The notes under the pieces: generated by a model
Seen by the model: the letters and a program-made list of their open reading frames with translations, nothing else
The model's database searches: none
What the model was told of the DNA's origin: nothing
Shown: positions 1-6,255 of the stretch, piece by piece
Layout of the letters: every line of letters starts with the position of its first letter
How positions within the stretch are numbered: position 1 is the first letter of the stretch
NCBI GenBank assembly: GCA_050261495.1
Contig: JBLNDI010000026.1
Coordinates: 1-8,579 of the forward strand
Length of the DNA stretch: 8,579 nucleotides
Direction of reading: 5' to 3'
Source of the DNA: JBMNKL01 sp050261495
GTDB lineage: Bacteria > Bacillota > Clostridia > Acetivibrionales > DTU013
Made by a program: the position numbers and the translations under genes

Positions 1-204
1 GTTGAAGTCAATATACCCGAACGCAGGATTGATCTTGTGGAAGGAAATGATGATAGTGGAAATGTTTTAGACGGCGATACATTGCTGCGGCTTCGCAAGG
101 ATTTGCATCAATATGTAAAGCCCAGCGGCAGAGGCGCGTTTGAAATATATAGAAGTCTAGCCAGGCAAGCGCTCAGCGGCGGGACAATGTTTGCCGGACA
201 ATAG
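1..204 (+). CDS. C-terminal fragment of an IlvD/Edd-like dehydratase (5' end outside window)
   Basis: An open frame runs from the first base to a TAG stop at 202-204, giving the last 67 residues of a protein whose start is upstream. It opens with VEVNIPERRIDL, which resembles the C-terminal barrel segment of dihydroxy-acid and aldonate dehydratases (pattern I-x-IP-x-R-x-L/I-x-L). It closes with a GRGAFEIYRSLARQALSGG stretch, placed like the G-Y-x-x-x-Y-x-x-x-V-x-x-A-x-x-G tail of those enzymes. The family carries an Fe-S cluster and removes water from 2,3-dihydroxy acids or sugar acids to give 2-keto-3-deoxy acids; the catalytic part is not in the window. The linker between the two motifs (DDSGNVLDGD) is not typical, so the call is tentative. 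It lies 143 bases before the RraA-like gene and may belong to the same operon, since no terminator is evident between them. Confidence 0.55.
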   Translation, partial: VEVNIPERRIDLVEGNDDSGNVLDGDTLLRLRKDLHQYVKPSGRGAFEIYRSLARQALSGGTMFAGQ

Positions 205-347
205 TTTTGGAAGAAAGGACGGAATTTTCACAAATCATGATGGGAGGGATGCGTATTCATTCGAAAAAAGCGAAGGCGAGGTGATGCAGTCTTTACGTTA
301 AGCATGTTGTGAAATGGAGTATCAAAATGTTCTACAGGAGGTAAAAA

Positions 348-1004
348 ATGAAAAAGCACAATTACAACGACATCAAAGATAAACTGTATACGCCTTGTAT
401 TGTGGACATCCTGGATGATATGGGTTATAGGAATCAAGGCATGGATTACACAATAAGGCCTTTGGTTGTGAACAATAATAAGATTATGGGCAAGGCTTTC
501 ACCATGTTGGCTTGCGAAGTGTATGAAATCCCTGCCGAGCCTTACAAGAACGAGCTTGCCGCGCTGGATCTCCTTGAAAAGGGCGATATAATGGTTGCTA
601 CAACGCAAGGATCCATGGGTTCGGCGTTCTTTGGCGAGCTGATGGCGACCAGGTGCATGGTTCGGAACGCCGTTGGCGCGGTTATTGACGGCTGCACAAG
701 GGATACTGCTTTTATCGAGCGCATGGGATTCCCGCTATTCTGCAAGGGTGTCAATCCGTTGGATTCCAAGGGCAGAATGGATGTTATAGCTTATAATGTA
801 CCAATAGTATGCGGCGGCGTTTTGGTCAAACCCGGAGATGTAATCTATGCCGATCGCGACGGTATTGCAGTTATTCCCGAGGCAATTGTGGATGAAGTCA
901 TCGACAGGGCTTTGCAAAAGATATCGATGGAGGATGTAGTCCGCAAGGAACTGAAGTCAGGAATGAGCGCTACTGATGTATATGCAAAATATGGCGTACT
1001 TTAA
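348..1004 (+). CDS. RraA-like / HMG-aldolase family protein
   Basis: A 218-residue protein of the usual length for the RraA-like fold. The family includes class II pyruvate aldolases (4-hydroxy-4-methyl-2-oxoglutarate aldolase, with side oxaloacetate decarboxylase activity) and E. coli RraA, an RNase E inhibitor. Family landmarks are GELMATR at 96-102, the DGCTRD loop at 114-119 with Arg118-Asp119, PIVCGG at 152-157, KPGDVIYADRDGIAVIP at 161-177, and a helical C-terminus. Glu97 lies 20 residues before Arg118, the spacing of the D-x20-R-D metal/substrate motif in the aldolases, with Glu for Asp. The acid expected three residues after Asp119 is Phe122. The start is fixed by AGGAGG at 336-341, six bases before the ATG. 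In this setting a cytoplasmic aldolase or decarboxylase acting on a keto acid is more plausible than RNase control. The family call is firm; the reaction is inferred. Confidence 0.88.
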   Translation: MKKHNYNDIKDKLYTPCIVDILDDMGYRNQGMDYTIRPLVVNNNKIMGKAFTMLACEVYEIPAEPYKNELAALDLLEKGDIMVATTQGSMGSAFFGELMATRCMVRNAVGAVIDGCTRDTAFIERMGFPLFCKGVNPLDSKGRMDVIAYNVPIVCGGVLVKPGDVIYADRDGIAVIPEAIVDEVIDRALQKISMEDVVRKELKSGMSATDVYAKYGVL

Positions 1005-1041
1005 TGTACTGCCTTTAAAAAAAAGAATTATTAAATGGGGG

Positions 1042-1048
1042 AAAGGAG
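1042..1048 (+). promoter_or_regulatory. Ribosome binding site deciding the lipoprotein start
   Basis: AAAGGAG sits seven bases before the ATG at 1056. An in-frame ATG at 1035 lies upstream of this site and has no comparable site of its own. Starting at 1056 also gives a canonical signal peptide (Met-Arg-Lys then a hydrophobic stretch), whereas 1035 would add an acidic-polar seven-residue extension. Confidence 0.8.
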
Positions 1049-1055
1049 TATCGAT

Positions 1056-2657
1056 ATGAGAAAAGCCGTAAAACTATTTTGTGTATTCATGGCAGCAATG
1101 ATCGTACTTACAGCATTATCGGGCTGTGGAGGGGCCGAAAAACCCGCCGCGGAAAAAGAAGCCAGCTCATCGGGCAAAGTTGACGCTTCTCCTTCCGAGA
1201 AACAGTCGGACAAGAGTTCTGAAACCAGCAAAGGACCCATCATTCTTAAAGTTGGTCGCCCGGAAGACGTTTCTTATTGGGACATGAACAATCACTTCAA
1301 CCTGGTAAACTGGTCCATCGGTCGTTTACTTTACGATCAACTGATTAGACGCAACAACGATGGCACCTATTCCCCGCACCTGGCCACAGAATGGTCTTGC
1401 TCAGAGGACGGTCTTTCATGGTCGTTCACGCTTCGCGAGGGCGTAACCTTTACAAATGGCGAACCCCTTGATGCTTACGATGTCCAGTATACTATTGAAA
1501 GGTTTGTAAACGAGAAGAATTTGCGTCAGGCTCCGAACTGGACTTACCTTAAAAATGTCGATGTTCAGGATGAGTACCATTGCACGGTCAACTTTACACA
1601 GCCGAACGGCGCATTTCTTTCCATTATTTCCGAGCTTTCCATACTGCCCAAGGATACTATTGCAGAAATGGGACTTGAGAAATTCTTCACCGCGCCTATA
1701 GGTTCAGGTCCGTACAAATTTAAATCGTGGACGCAGGGTTCATTGATTGTTTTTGAGAAAAACGAAAATTACTGGGGAGAACCCGGTAAGGCAGACATCA
1801 TTGAATACCATACCATCAGCGACGACAATACGCGTGTTTCGGCATTCCTTGCCGGCGACCTTTACTGGGTCGACAACGTACCCGGCGACCAGGTCGCTAT
1901 AATCGAGGAATTAGGGGATACCGAAATTATACCGGTTAACACGTGGGATGCCATATATCTCGGACTCAAGTGCGATACTAAACCCTTTGACGACATTAAT
2001 TTCAGAAAAGCACTTAGTCTTGCGATAGACAGGCAGGCAATTGTTGATAAAATTCTCGGCGGCGGAGCAGCCGCAAGATGGATAGTCGGCGAAGGCGTTG
2101 TAGGGTACAATCCGGACGCGAAAGTACCGGAGCAGAATATAGAAGAGGCAAAAGCCCTGGTACAGGCTTCAGCTTACGACGGCAGGGAGCTGTCCTTTGT
2201 CGGACCTACGACGTGGTACGCGCGTACCAGCGAGGTAATGCAGTATATAGCCAGCTGCTGGAATGAGATCGGTGTCAAAGTTAAAATCGAACTGCTCGAC
2301 GGCGCTACCTTCACGGACCGCCGTGCAGGAGGAGATTATGACATATACTACACCGGTTGCTCACACGTTGGCGGCGACCCCATCCTTTACCTGAACCAGC
2401 GTATTGTTCAGGATACCATGAAGAGCGGTTACAAGAATGAAAAGCTCAATTCCATGATCCTGGATGTTTACGGCGAGACTGATCCGAAAGCCCGCGATGC
2501 AAAGATGAGAGAAATATTCCAGATCATGATGGATGAGTACGCTCCGCACTTGTTCCTGTACTCCATACAGAATACGGTGGCAAAGAAGAAAAATGTTACA
2601 GGAGATATTATTTACAAAGACAAGATTATCGACTTCTCACATGCGACTATTGAATGA
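1056..2657 (+). CDS. Solute-binding lipoprotein of an Opp/Dpp-type ABC importer (SBP_bac_5)
   Basis: A 533-residue extracytoplasmic receptor that would capture the substrate and hand it to the permease pair encoded downstream. Residues 1-24 form a lipoprotein signal peptide with lipobox LSGC and Cys24 as the lipidated residue. A Ser/Lys/Glu-rich tether follows to about residue 58, typical of Gram-positive surface lipoproteins. The family 5 fold follows, with classical blocks LATEW (109-113), FTLREGVTFTNGEPLDAYDV (124-143), IGSGPYKF, and the FDDINFRKALSLAIDR region. Family members bind peptides, nickel, heme, opines, sugars or glycosides, so the fold does not name the ligand. Adjacent hydroxy-acid and lactone-type enzymes argue for a non-peptide ligand. 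It is followed by stem-loops before the permease genes, which would allow more of this protein than of the membrane parts. Confidence 0.95.
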   Translation: MRKAVKLFCVFMAAMIVLTALSGCGGAEKPAAEKEASSSGKVDASPSEKQSDKSSETSKGPIILKVGRPEDVSYWDMNNHFNLVNWSIGRLLYDQLIRRNNDGTYSPHLATEWSCSEDGLSWSFTLREGVTFTNGEPLDAYDVQYTIERFVNEKNLRQAPNWTYLKNVDVQDEYHCTVNFTQPNGAFLSIISELSILPKDTIAEMGLEKFFTAPIGSGPYKFKSWTQGSLIVFEKNENYWGEPGKADIIEYHTISDDNTRVSAFLAGDLYWVDNVPGDQVAIIEELGDTEIIPVNTWDAIYLGLKCDTKPFDDINFRKALSLAIDRQAIVDKILGGGAAARWIVGEGVVGYNPDAKVPEQNIEEAKALVQASAYDGRELSFVGPTTWYARTSEVMQYIASCWNEIGVKVKIELLDGATFTDRRAGGDYDIYYTGCSHVGGDPILYLNQRIVQDTMKSGYKNEKLNSMILDVYGETDPKARDAKMREIFQIMMDEYAPHLFLYSIQNTVAKKKNVTGDIIYKDKIIDFSHATIE

Positions 2658-2678
2658 GATTGCTTGTACAACAGGGAC

Positions 2679-2699
2679 GGCGGGGGTATATTCCCCGCC
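2679..2699 (+). terminator. GC-rich stem-loop after the binding-protein gene (attenuator or mRNA stabiliser)
   Basis: GGCGGGG at 2679-2685 pairs perfectly with CCCCGCC at 2693-2699, extended by a G-T pair (2686/2692), around the loop TATAT. The downstream bases are CCCCCCTTTG rather than a run of T, so this is not a textbook strong terminator. Lying 21 bases after the lipoprotein stop and before the permease genes, it fits partial termination or 3'-end protection, which commonly raises binding-protein output over permease output. Confidence 0.65.
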
Positions 2700-2727
2700 C
2701 CCCTTTGACTTGTTTGAGGGAAATGAC

Positions 2728-2740
2728 CGGGGCAACTCCG
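2728..2740 (+). other. Second small stem-loop in the same gap
   Basis: CGGGG (2728-2732) and CTCCG (2736-2740) can form a five-pair stem with one G-T pair and a CAA loop, followed by TATTATTTGT. It is short and could be chance, but it follows the larger hairpin and has a T-rich tail, so the pair may act together as a leaky terminator. Confidence 0.3.
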
Positions 2741-2781
2741 TATTATTTGTGCATACGCAGTGCGAGTGACATAATTGCAAC

Positions 2782-2787
2782 AAGGAG
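2782..2787 (+). promoter_or_regulatory. Ribosome binding site deciding the first permease start
   Basis: AAGGAG directly abuts an in-frame TTG at 2788, leaving no spacer, but stands nine bases before the ATG at 2797. The ATG is therefore the better start, and it gives the usual MLRYILKRL beginning of DppB-type permeases. Confidence 0.8.
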
Positions 2788-2796
2788 TTGAATAAG

Positions 2797-3720
2797 ATGT
2801 TGCGATATATTTTAAAACGCTTGGGATATACGGTAATAATTTTGCTTGGTGTATCCATTATAGTTTTTACAATTCTTCACCTTGCTCCGGGCAGTCCTGC
2901 GCGGATATTGCTGCCGCAAGGCGCCACCGATGAGCAGGTAAGGGCAAAAGAGATTGAAATGGGATTGGACAGGCCCCTTGTGGAACAATACCTGGACTAT
3001 CTCGGCGATCTCCTGCGGGGAGATCTTGGGACTTCATATTCGTTTAACAAGCAGAATGCCCAGTTGATAGGAGAGCGGCTGCCGCTTACGGTAAAACTGA
3101 CATTGCTTGCGGTGCTGGTATCGATCAGCATCAGTATTCCGCTTGGAGTCCTGGGCGGTATAAAGCGAGGATCGGCAATAGATTTCGGAGCGATGACGTT
3201 TGCCCTCCTGGGGCAGTCAATGTCGCCGGTTTGGATAGGCATAGTGCTGATACTGTGTTTTTCAGTTTGGCTGAAGTGGCTTCCCTCCATGGGACCCGGA
3301 GGCCTGTCGCATATGATTCTTCCCGCGATTACACTGGGAACGCCCATGGCGGCGCTGGTAACGCGCATGATAAGGGCGGGCATGATCGACGTCATGCAGG
3401 AAGATTATATTACAGCCATATATGCAAGGGGAGTTTCCAGGGGGAAGGTGCTTTTCAAATATGCGCTTAAGAACGTGCTGATTCCCGTAATAACCATTGT
3501 AGGAATCCAGATCGGAACATTCCTCGGGGGCGCGATAGTAACCGAGCAGGTGTTCAATCTGCCCGGGATCGGCATGCTTTGCTTGCAGGCTATCAATAAC
3601 AGGGACTTTCCTTTGGTTCAATCTTTAATGATTGTTATTTCAGCGTTGTTTGTAATGGTAAACCTGTTAGTGGACATTATATACACATTTATTGATCCGC
3701 GAATCAGGCTTGAAGGTTAA
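2797..3720 (+). CDS. ABC importer permease, DppB/OppB type
   Basis: A 307-residue inner-membrane subunit of typical family length. It starts with a first membrane helix at about 9-29, followed by HLAPGSPA, the standard DppB block after helix 1. A large extracytoplasmic region includes the GLDRPLVEQY and GDLGTSY motifs (56-80). Further hydrophobic segments lie at roughly 98-122, 135-158, 173-193, 228-252 and 275-298, six in all. The cytoplasmic EAA-like coupling loop, which docks on the ATPase, spans about 203-230, with ARGVSRGKVLFKYALKN inside it. The chain ends with the usual IDPRIRLEG. It pairs with the permease encoded 25 bases downstream. No truncation or frame problem is seen. Family and role are firm; substrate is not indicated by the sequence. 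Confidence 0.95.
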   Translation: MLRYILKRLGYTVIILLGVSIIVFTILHLAPGSPARILLPQGATDEQVRAKEIEMGLDRPLVEQYLDYLGDLLRGDLGTSYSFNKQNAQLIGERLPLTVKLTLLAVLVSISISIPLGVLGGIKRGSAIDFGAMTFALLGQSMSPVWIGIVLILCFSVWLKWLPSMGPGGLSHMILPAITLGTPMAALVTRMIRAGMIDVMQEDYITAIYARGVSRGKVLFKYALKNVLIPVITIVGIQIGTFLGGAIVTEQVFNLPGIGMLCLQAINNRDFPLVQSLMIVISALFVMVNLLVDIIYTFIDPRIRLEG

Positions 3721-3745
3721 TTATTTTTGAGAACGGGGGTGCGTC

Positions 3746-4612
3746 ATGAAAAAGAGGAATCATTTCAAGGAGTTGGCACTCCGCCTGCTTTCAAGCAAGT
3801 TTTTTGTTATCGGCGGAATAATAATCCTGGTGTTGCTTATATTGTCATTTATTTCTCCATATATAATCGTGCATGATCCGGAAAAAGCCGATCTGACCAA
3901 GAGATTGATGAAACCGGAAGGATTTGCAAATGGCTGGTCGGGCCACATACTGGGAACGGATGCGATGGGCCAGGATATTTTAACAAGGCTTTTGATCGGA
4001 AGCAGGATCTCGTTCAGAGTTGCGTTTACCGCCGTAGCCATATCATCTGTAATTGGCGTCATGCTGGGCATTGTTTCAGCGTATTACGGCGGTTTTATCG
4101 ACAACCTGATCATGCGGTTCGGCGACATCCAGTTATCAATTCCCAGCATGATGCTGGCCGTTGCAGTAGTGGCGGTACTGGGAACGGATTTGAACAACCT
4201 GATCCTGGTGCTGATTATTACGTCATGGATGCAATATGCCAGGGTTGTCAGATCAAATGTGCTCATAATCAAGAGCATGGAATTCATATCGGCATCCAAG
4301 GCCCTGGGCGCGTCTGACCTGTGGATAATGTTTCGCCAGATTTTCCCTAATATATTGACTCCTCTGCTCATACTGGTAAGCCAGCAGCTCGGCTTTATGA
4401 TCCTGATGGAAGCGGGCCTCAGTTTCCTGGGTCTCGGTGTTCCGCCGCCAACGCCGTCATGGGGTGTTATGATTTCCGACGGCAGGTCATATATCACGAT
4501 TGCTCCGTGGGTTGTTGTCATACCGGGTATGGCATTAATGATTGCCGTTTTGGGATTTAACTTCCTCGGTGACGGGTTAAGGGATGCGCTTGACCCGAAA
4601 ATGCGCAATTAA
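3746..4612 (+). CDS. ABC importer permease, DppC/OppC type
   Basis: A 288-residue partner permease. A short cationic N-terminus leads into helix 1 (about 20-42), then the diagnostic HILGTDAMGQDILTRLLIG block (67-85), where the family has H-x-LGTD-x-x-GRD. More membrane segments follow at about 92-114, 134-160, 206-224 and 253-275. The coupling loop is at about 179-208 (ISASKALGASDLWIMFRQIF). Family blocks EAGLSFLGLGVPPPTPSWG (222-240) and FNFLGDGLRDALDP (271-284) are complete. Only a weak GGGGGT lies at 3735-3740 ahead of the ATG, so translation may depend partly on the gene upstream. An 86-base AT-rich gap follows before the enzyme genes, so the operon changes from membrane parts to catabolic genes here. 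Firm family call. Confidence 0.95.
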   Translation: MKKRNHFKELALRLLSSKFFVIGGIIILVLLILSFISPYIIVHDPEKADLTKRLMKPEGFANGWSGHILGTDAMGQDILTRLLIGSRISFRVAFTAVAISSVIGVMLGIVSAYYGGFIDNLIMRFGDIQLSIPSMMLAVAVVAVLGTDLNNLILVLIITSWMQYARVVRSNVLIIKSMEFISASKALGASDLWIMFRQIFPNILTPLLILVSQQLGFMILMEAGLSFLGLGVPPPTPSWGVMISDGRSYITIAPWVVVIPGMALMIAVLGFNFLGDGLRDALDPKMRN

Positions 4613-4681
4613 CGGCAAATATTAAAATATTAGGCTTATCGGCGTGATTTGTTTATATGGCCAATTATAATGAGATGACGA

Positions 4682-4688
4682 AAGAAGG
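4682..4688 (+). promoter_or_regulatory. Ribosome binding site deciding the start of the degenerate amidohydrolase
   Basis: AAGAAGG stands ten bases before ATG 4699. The longer in-frame ATG at 4657 has no recognisable site upstream and would add 14 residues (MANYNEMTKEGSLF) that the sister protein lacks. From 4699 the protein begins MMIDFNAYIG, aligning with MIIDAHVHIG of the next gene. ATG 4702 is an equally possible start. Confidence 0.65.
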
Positions 4689-4698
4689 TTCATTATTT

Positions 4699-5460
4699 AT
4701 GATGATTGATTTTAACGCGTATATAGGAGTTTTTCCATATTGGTCTAATAAGTACGCTGACGTTTCCGGGGACGGAATAGTAAGATTGATGGACCGGGAT
4801 GGAATACAGCGTGCGGTGGTTCTTTCTCTTCGCGCAATTTTCGATGATATTGAAGCAGGAAACTCGGAAACATTTGAAGCTGTTGCCAGGCATTCCGACA
4901 GGCTGATTCCTGCGGTGACTGTCAGCCCGTATATGCCCGGCGATTATAAGGCGTTGATGAAGGAATACAGGGAAAAAGGAGCCAAGGTGCTTAAATTGTT
5001 CCCTTATAACCACGGCTATGGGTTAATGCCTGCAAGAAACGAAAAATTGGATGAAATGATGGCATATGCAAAGGAATTGGGATATGTTGTAAGCGTTCCG
5101 TACAGGCTTTTCATGAACTGGTACTTTAATGTGCAGCCCAATGCGGACATGTACGCGTTTGCCGTAAAATACCGCGATATTCCCATCGTTATTGACTGCG
5201 TGAACTACAGTGAATATTCCACTGCCGTCGATGCGGCAGAGGCAAACAAGGACGTTTATATCGGCACTTCGGCCATTACCATGATGAACGGGATTGAAAT
5301 GCTTACGGCGCGTTTGGGCGCAAACCGCCTGATCGGCGGCACTTGCGCGCCTCTTCAGATACCGGCTTGCGGTACGGTCAAGGTCACAGAGGCAATAATC
5401 AGCGAGAAAGAAAAAGCAATGATACTTGGCGAAAATGCAAAAGCGCTGTTGGAAGTTTAA
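4699..5460 (+). CDS. Amidohydrolase-2 family paralogue lacking the metal-binding residues (probable pseudoenzyme)
   Basis: A 253-residue protein that aligns over its whole length with the next gene's product, a metal-type amidohydrolase. Shared landmarks include the start (ID-x-x-x-x-IG), the conserved lysine strand (VLKLFP, Lys99, against GIKIYS), the penultimate barrel strands and the C-terminal ILGEN-x-x-x-L. Every expected metal ligand is replaced: HxH is Asn6-Ala-Tyr8, the mid-barrel His is in VSVPYR (131-136), the next His is Val168 in IDCVNY, and the catalytic Asp is Cys216 in GGTCAP. Only two histidines (65 and 105) occur in the chain. The frame is intact and the fold core is kept, so this is not a decaying pseudogene. 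It could be a structural or regulatory partner of its sister, a metal-independent enzyme, or a binding protein. Fold call good; function unknown. Confidence 0.8.
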   Translation: MMIDFNAYIGVFPYWSNKYADVSGDGIVRLMDRDGIQRAVVLSLRAIFDDIEAGNSETFEAVARHSDRLIPAVTVSPYMPGDYKALMKEYREKGAKVLKLFPYNHGYGLMPARNEKLDEMMAYAKELGYVVSVPYRLFMNWYFNVQPNADMYAFAVKYRDIPIVIDCVNYSEYSTAVDAAEANKDVYIGTSAITMMNGIEMLTARLGANRLIGGTCAPLQIPACGTVKVTEAIISEKEKAMILGENAKALLEV

Positions 5461-5484
5461 TCAATCGGAAGGAGTGGTCGGGCT

Positions 5485-6255
5485 ATGATTATTGATGCTC
5501 ATGTTCACATTGGGAAGATGATATTAAACAGGGAATCATTGGAGAATAATTTTGAAATCGCGTTGGAAATGGCAGACCGTCATAATATTGAAAAAATATT
5601 CTGCACATCCACAACGTCCTTGTATTACGATTTTGAGACCGGCGACAGGCAAATCCTGGAGGGACTCAGAAAGTATCCGGACCGGGTGCTTGCATATGCA
5701 ACCGTAACAACGCCGCGGCATGGCGACAGACTGATGAATCATTTGAAGAAATGCTTTTTTGAATACGGATTTCACGGCATTAAAATTTACAGTCACACCA
5801 TGGGTATAGGAAGCTATGAATCCTATATCTCCATTACGGATGAATATATGAACCCGGTGTATGAGTTTGCGTCAAAGCACCGTATTCCTGTATTGGCTCA
5901 TTCTACGCCGGAGCAATGCGACCTGGTGTGCGAAAGGTTTCCTGAGCTGCGCCTGATCGAGGCCCATATGGGTTCCACCCAAATTGCGCATGGTCAGTGG
6001 CATACGGCGCTGGCCGTCGCAAAGCGCAGGCCCAATTTAATACTGGATACAACCAGTTCCGGCATGGATTTGGGCATGGTGGAAGCGGCGGTAGAGGCAA
6101 TCGGAGACGAACGTATCATTTGGGGCTCCGATGTGCCGCTGCTCGCGATTGGCTACAATATTGCCAAAATTACAAGCGCCGAAATTCCCGAAAGCTCAAA
6201 ACGCAAAATACTGGGTGAGAATATTGCCAGGCTGGTATCCGAGGTGATCCGATGA
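5485..6255 (+). CDS. Metal-dependent amidohydrolase-2 family hydrolase or decarboxylase
   Basis: A 256-residue single-domain TIM-barrel enzyme with the full metal site: HxH at His6 and His8, Lys100 on the GIK strand, His139 in VLAHST, His161 in EAHMGS and Asp216 in WGSDVP. The family (PF04909 type) includes lactonases acting on sugar lactones or pyrone dicarboxylate, and decarboxylases of the ACMSD / dihydroxybenzoate group; the motifs here do not choose between them. It is at the short end of the family. GGAAGGAG at 5467-5474 precedes the ATG by ten bases. The stop overlaps the next start by four bases (ATGA, 6252-6255), so translation with the LarA-like gene is likely coupled. Placed between an importer and a hydroxy-acid racemase, a lactonase releasing a hydroxy acid is an attractive but unproven role. 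Confidence 0.85.
   Translation: MIIDAHVHIGKMILNRESLENNFEIALEMADRHNIEKIFCTSTTSLYYDFETGDRQILEGLRKYPDRVLAYATVTTPRHGDRLMNHLKKCFFEYGFHGIKIYSHTMGIGSYESYISITDEYMNPVYEFASKHRIPVLAHSTPEQCDLVCERFPELRLIEAHMGSTQIAHGQWHTALAVAKRRPNLILDTTSSGMDLGMVEAAVEAIGDERIIWGSDVPLLAIGYNIAKITSAEIPESSKRKILGENIARLVSEVIR

Noticed and set aside
207..235. TTGGAA and ACAAAT 17 bases apart as a promoter for the RraA-like gene
   Set aside because: The spacing fits, but both hexamers match consensus poorly; not enough to call a promoter.
237..284. Short open frame MMGGMRIHSKKAR between the first two genes
   Set aside because: Thirteen codons, no properly spaced ribosome binding site before the first ATG, and no recognisable similarity; likely chance.
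1035..1058. Longer start for the binding lipoprotein at ATG 1035
   Set aside because: The ribosome binding site lies downstream of that ATG, and the extension would put acidic and polar residues before the signal peptide.
2705..2746. TTGACT and TATTAT in the gap before the first permease as an internal promoter
   Set aside because: Each hexamer is good alone, but they are 30 bases apart, far from the 16-18 needed; TTGAGG at 2714 is also too far (21).
2997..3395. Long open frames on the minus strand opposite the permease and racemase genes
   Set aside because: They lie fully opposite well-supported family genes, lack recognisable domains or plausible start sites, and mirror the codon pattern of the true frame.
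4618..4631. AATATT repeated with a two-base spacer after the second permease gene
   Set aside because: AT-rich and very short; no GC stem or T-run, so neither a terminator nor a convincing operator.
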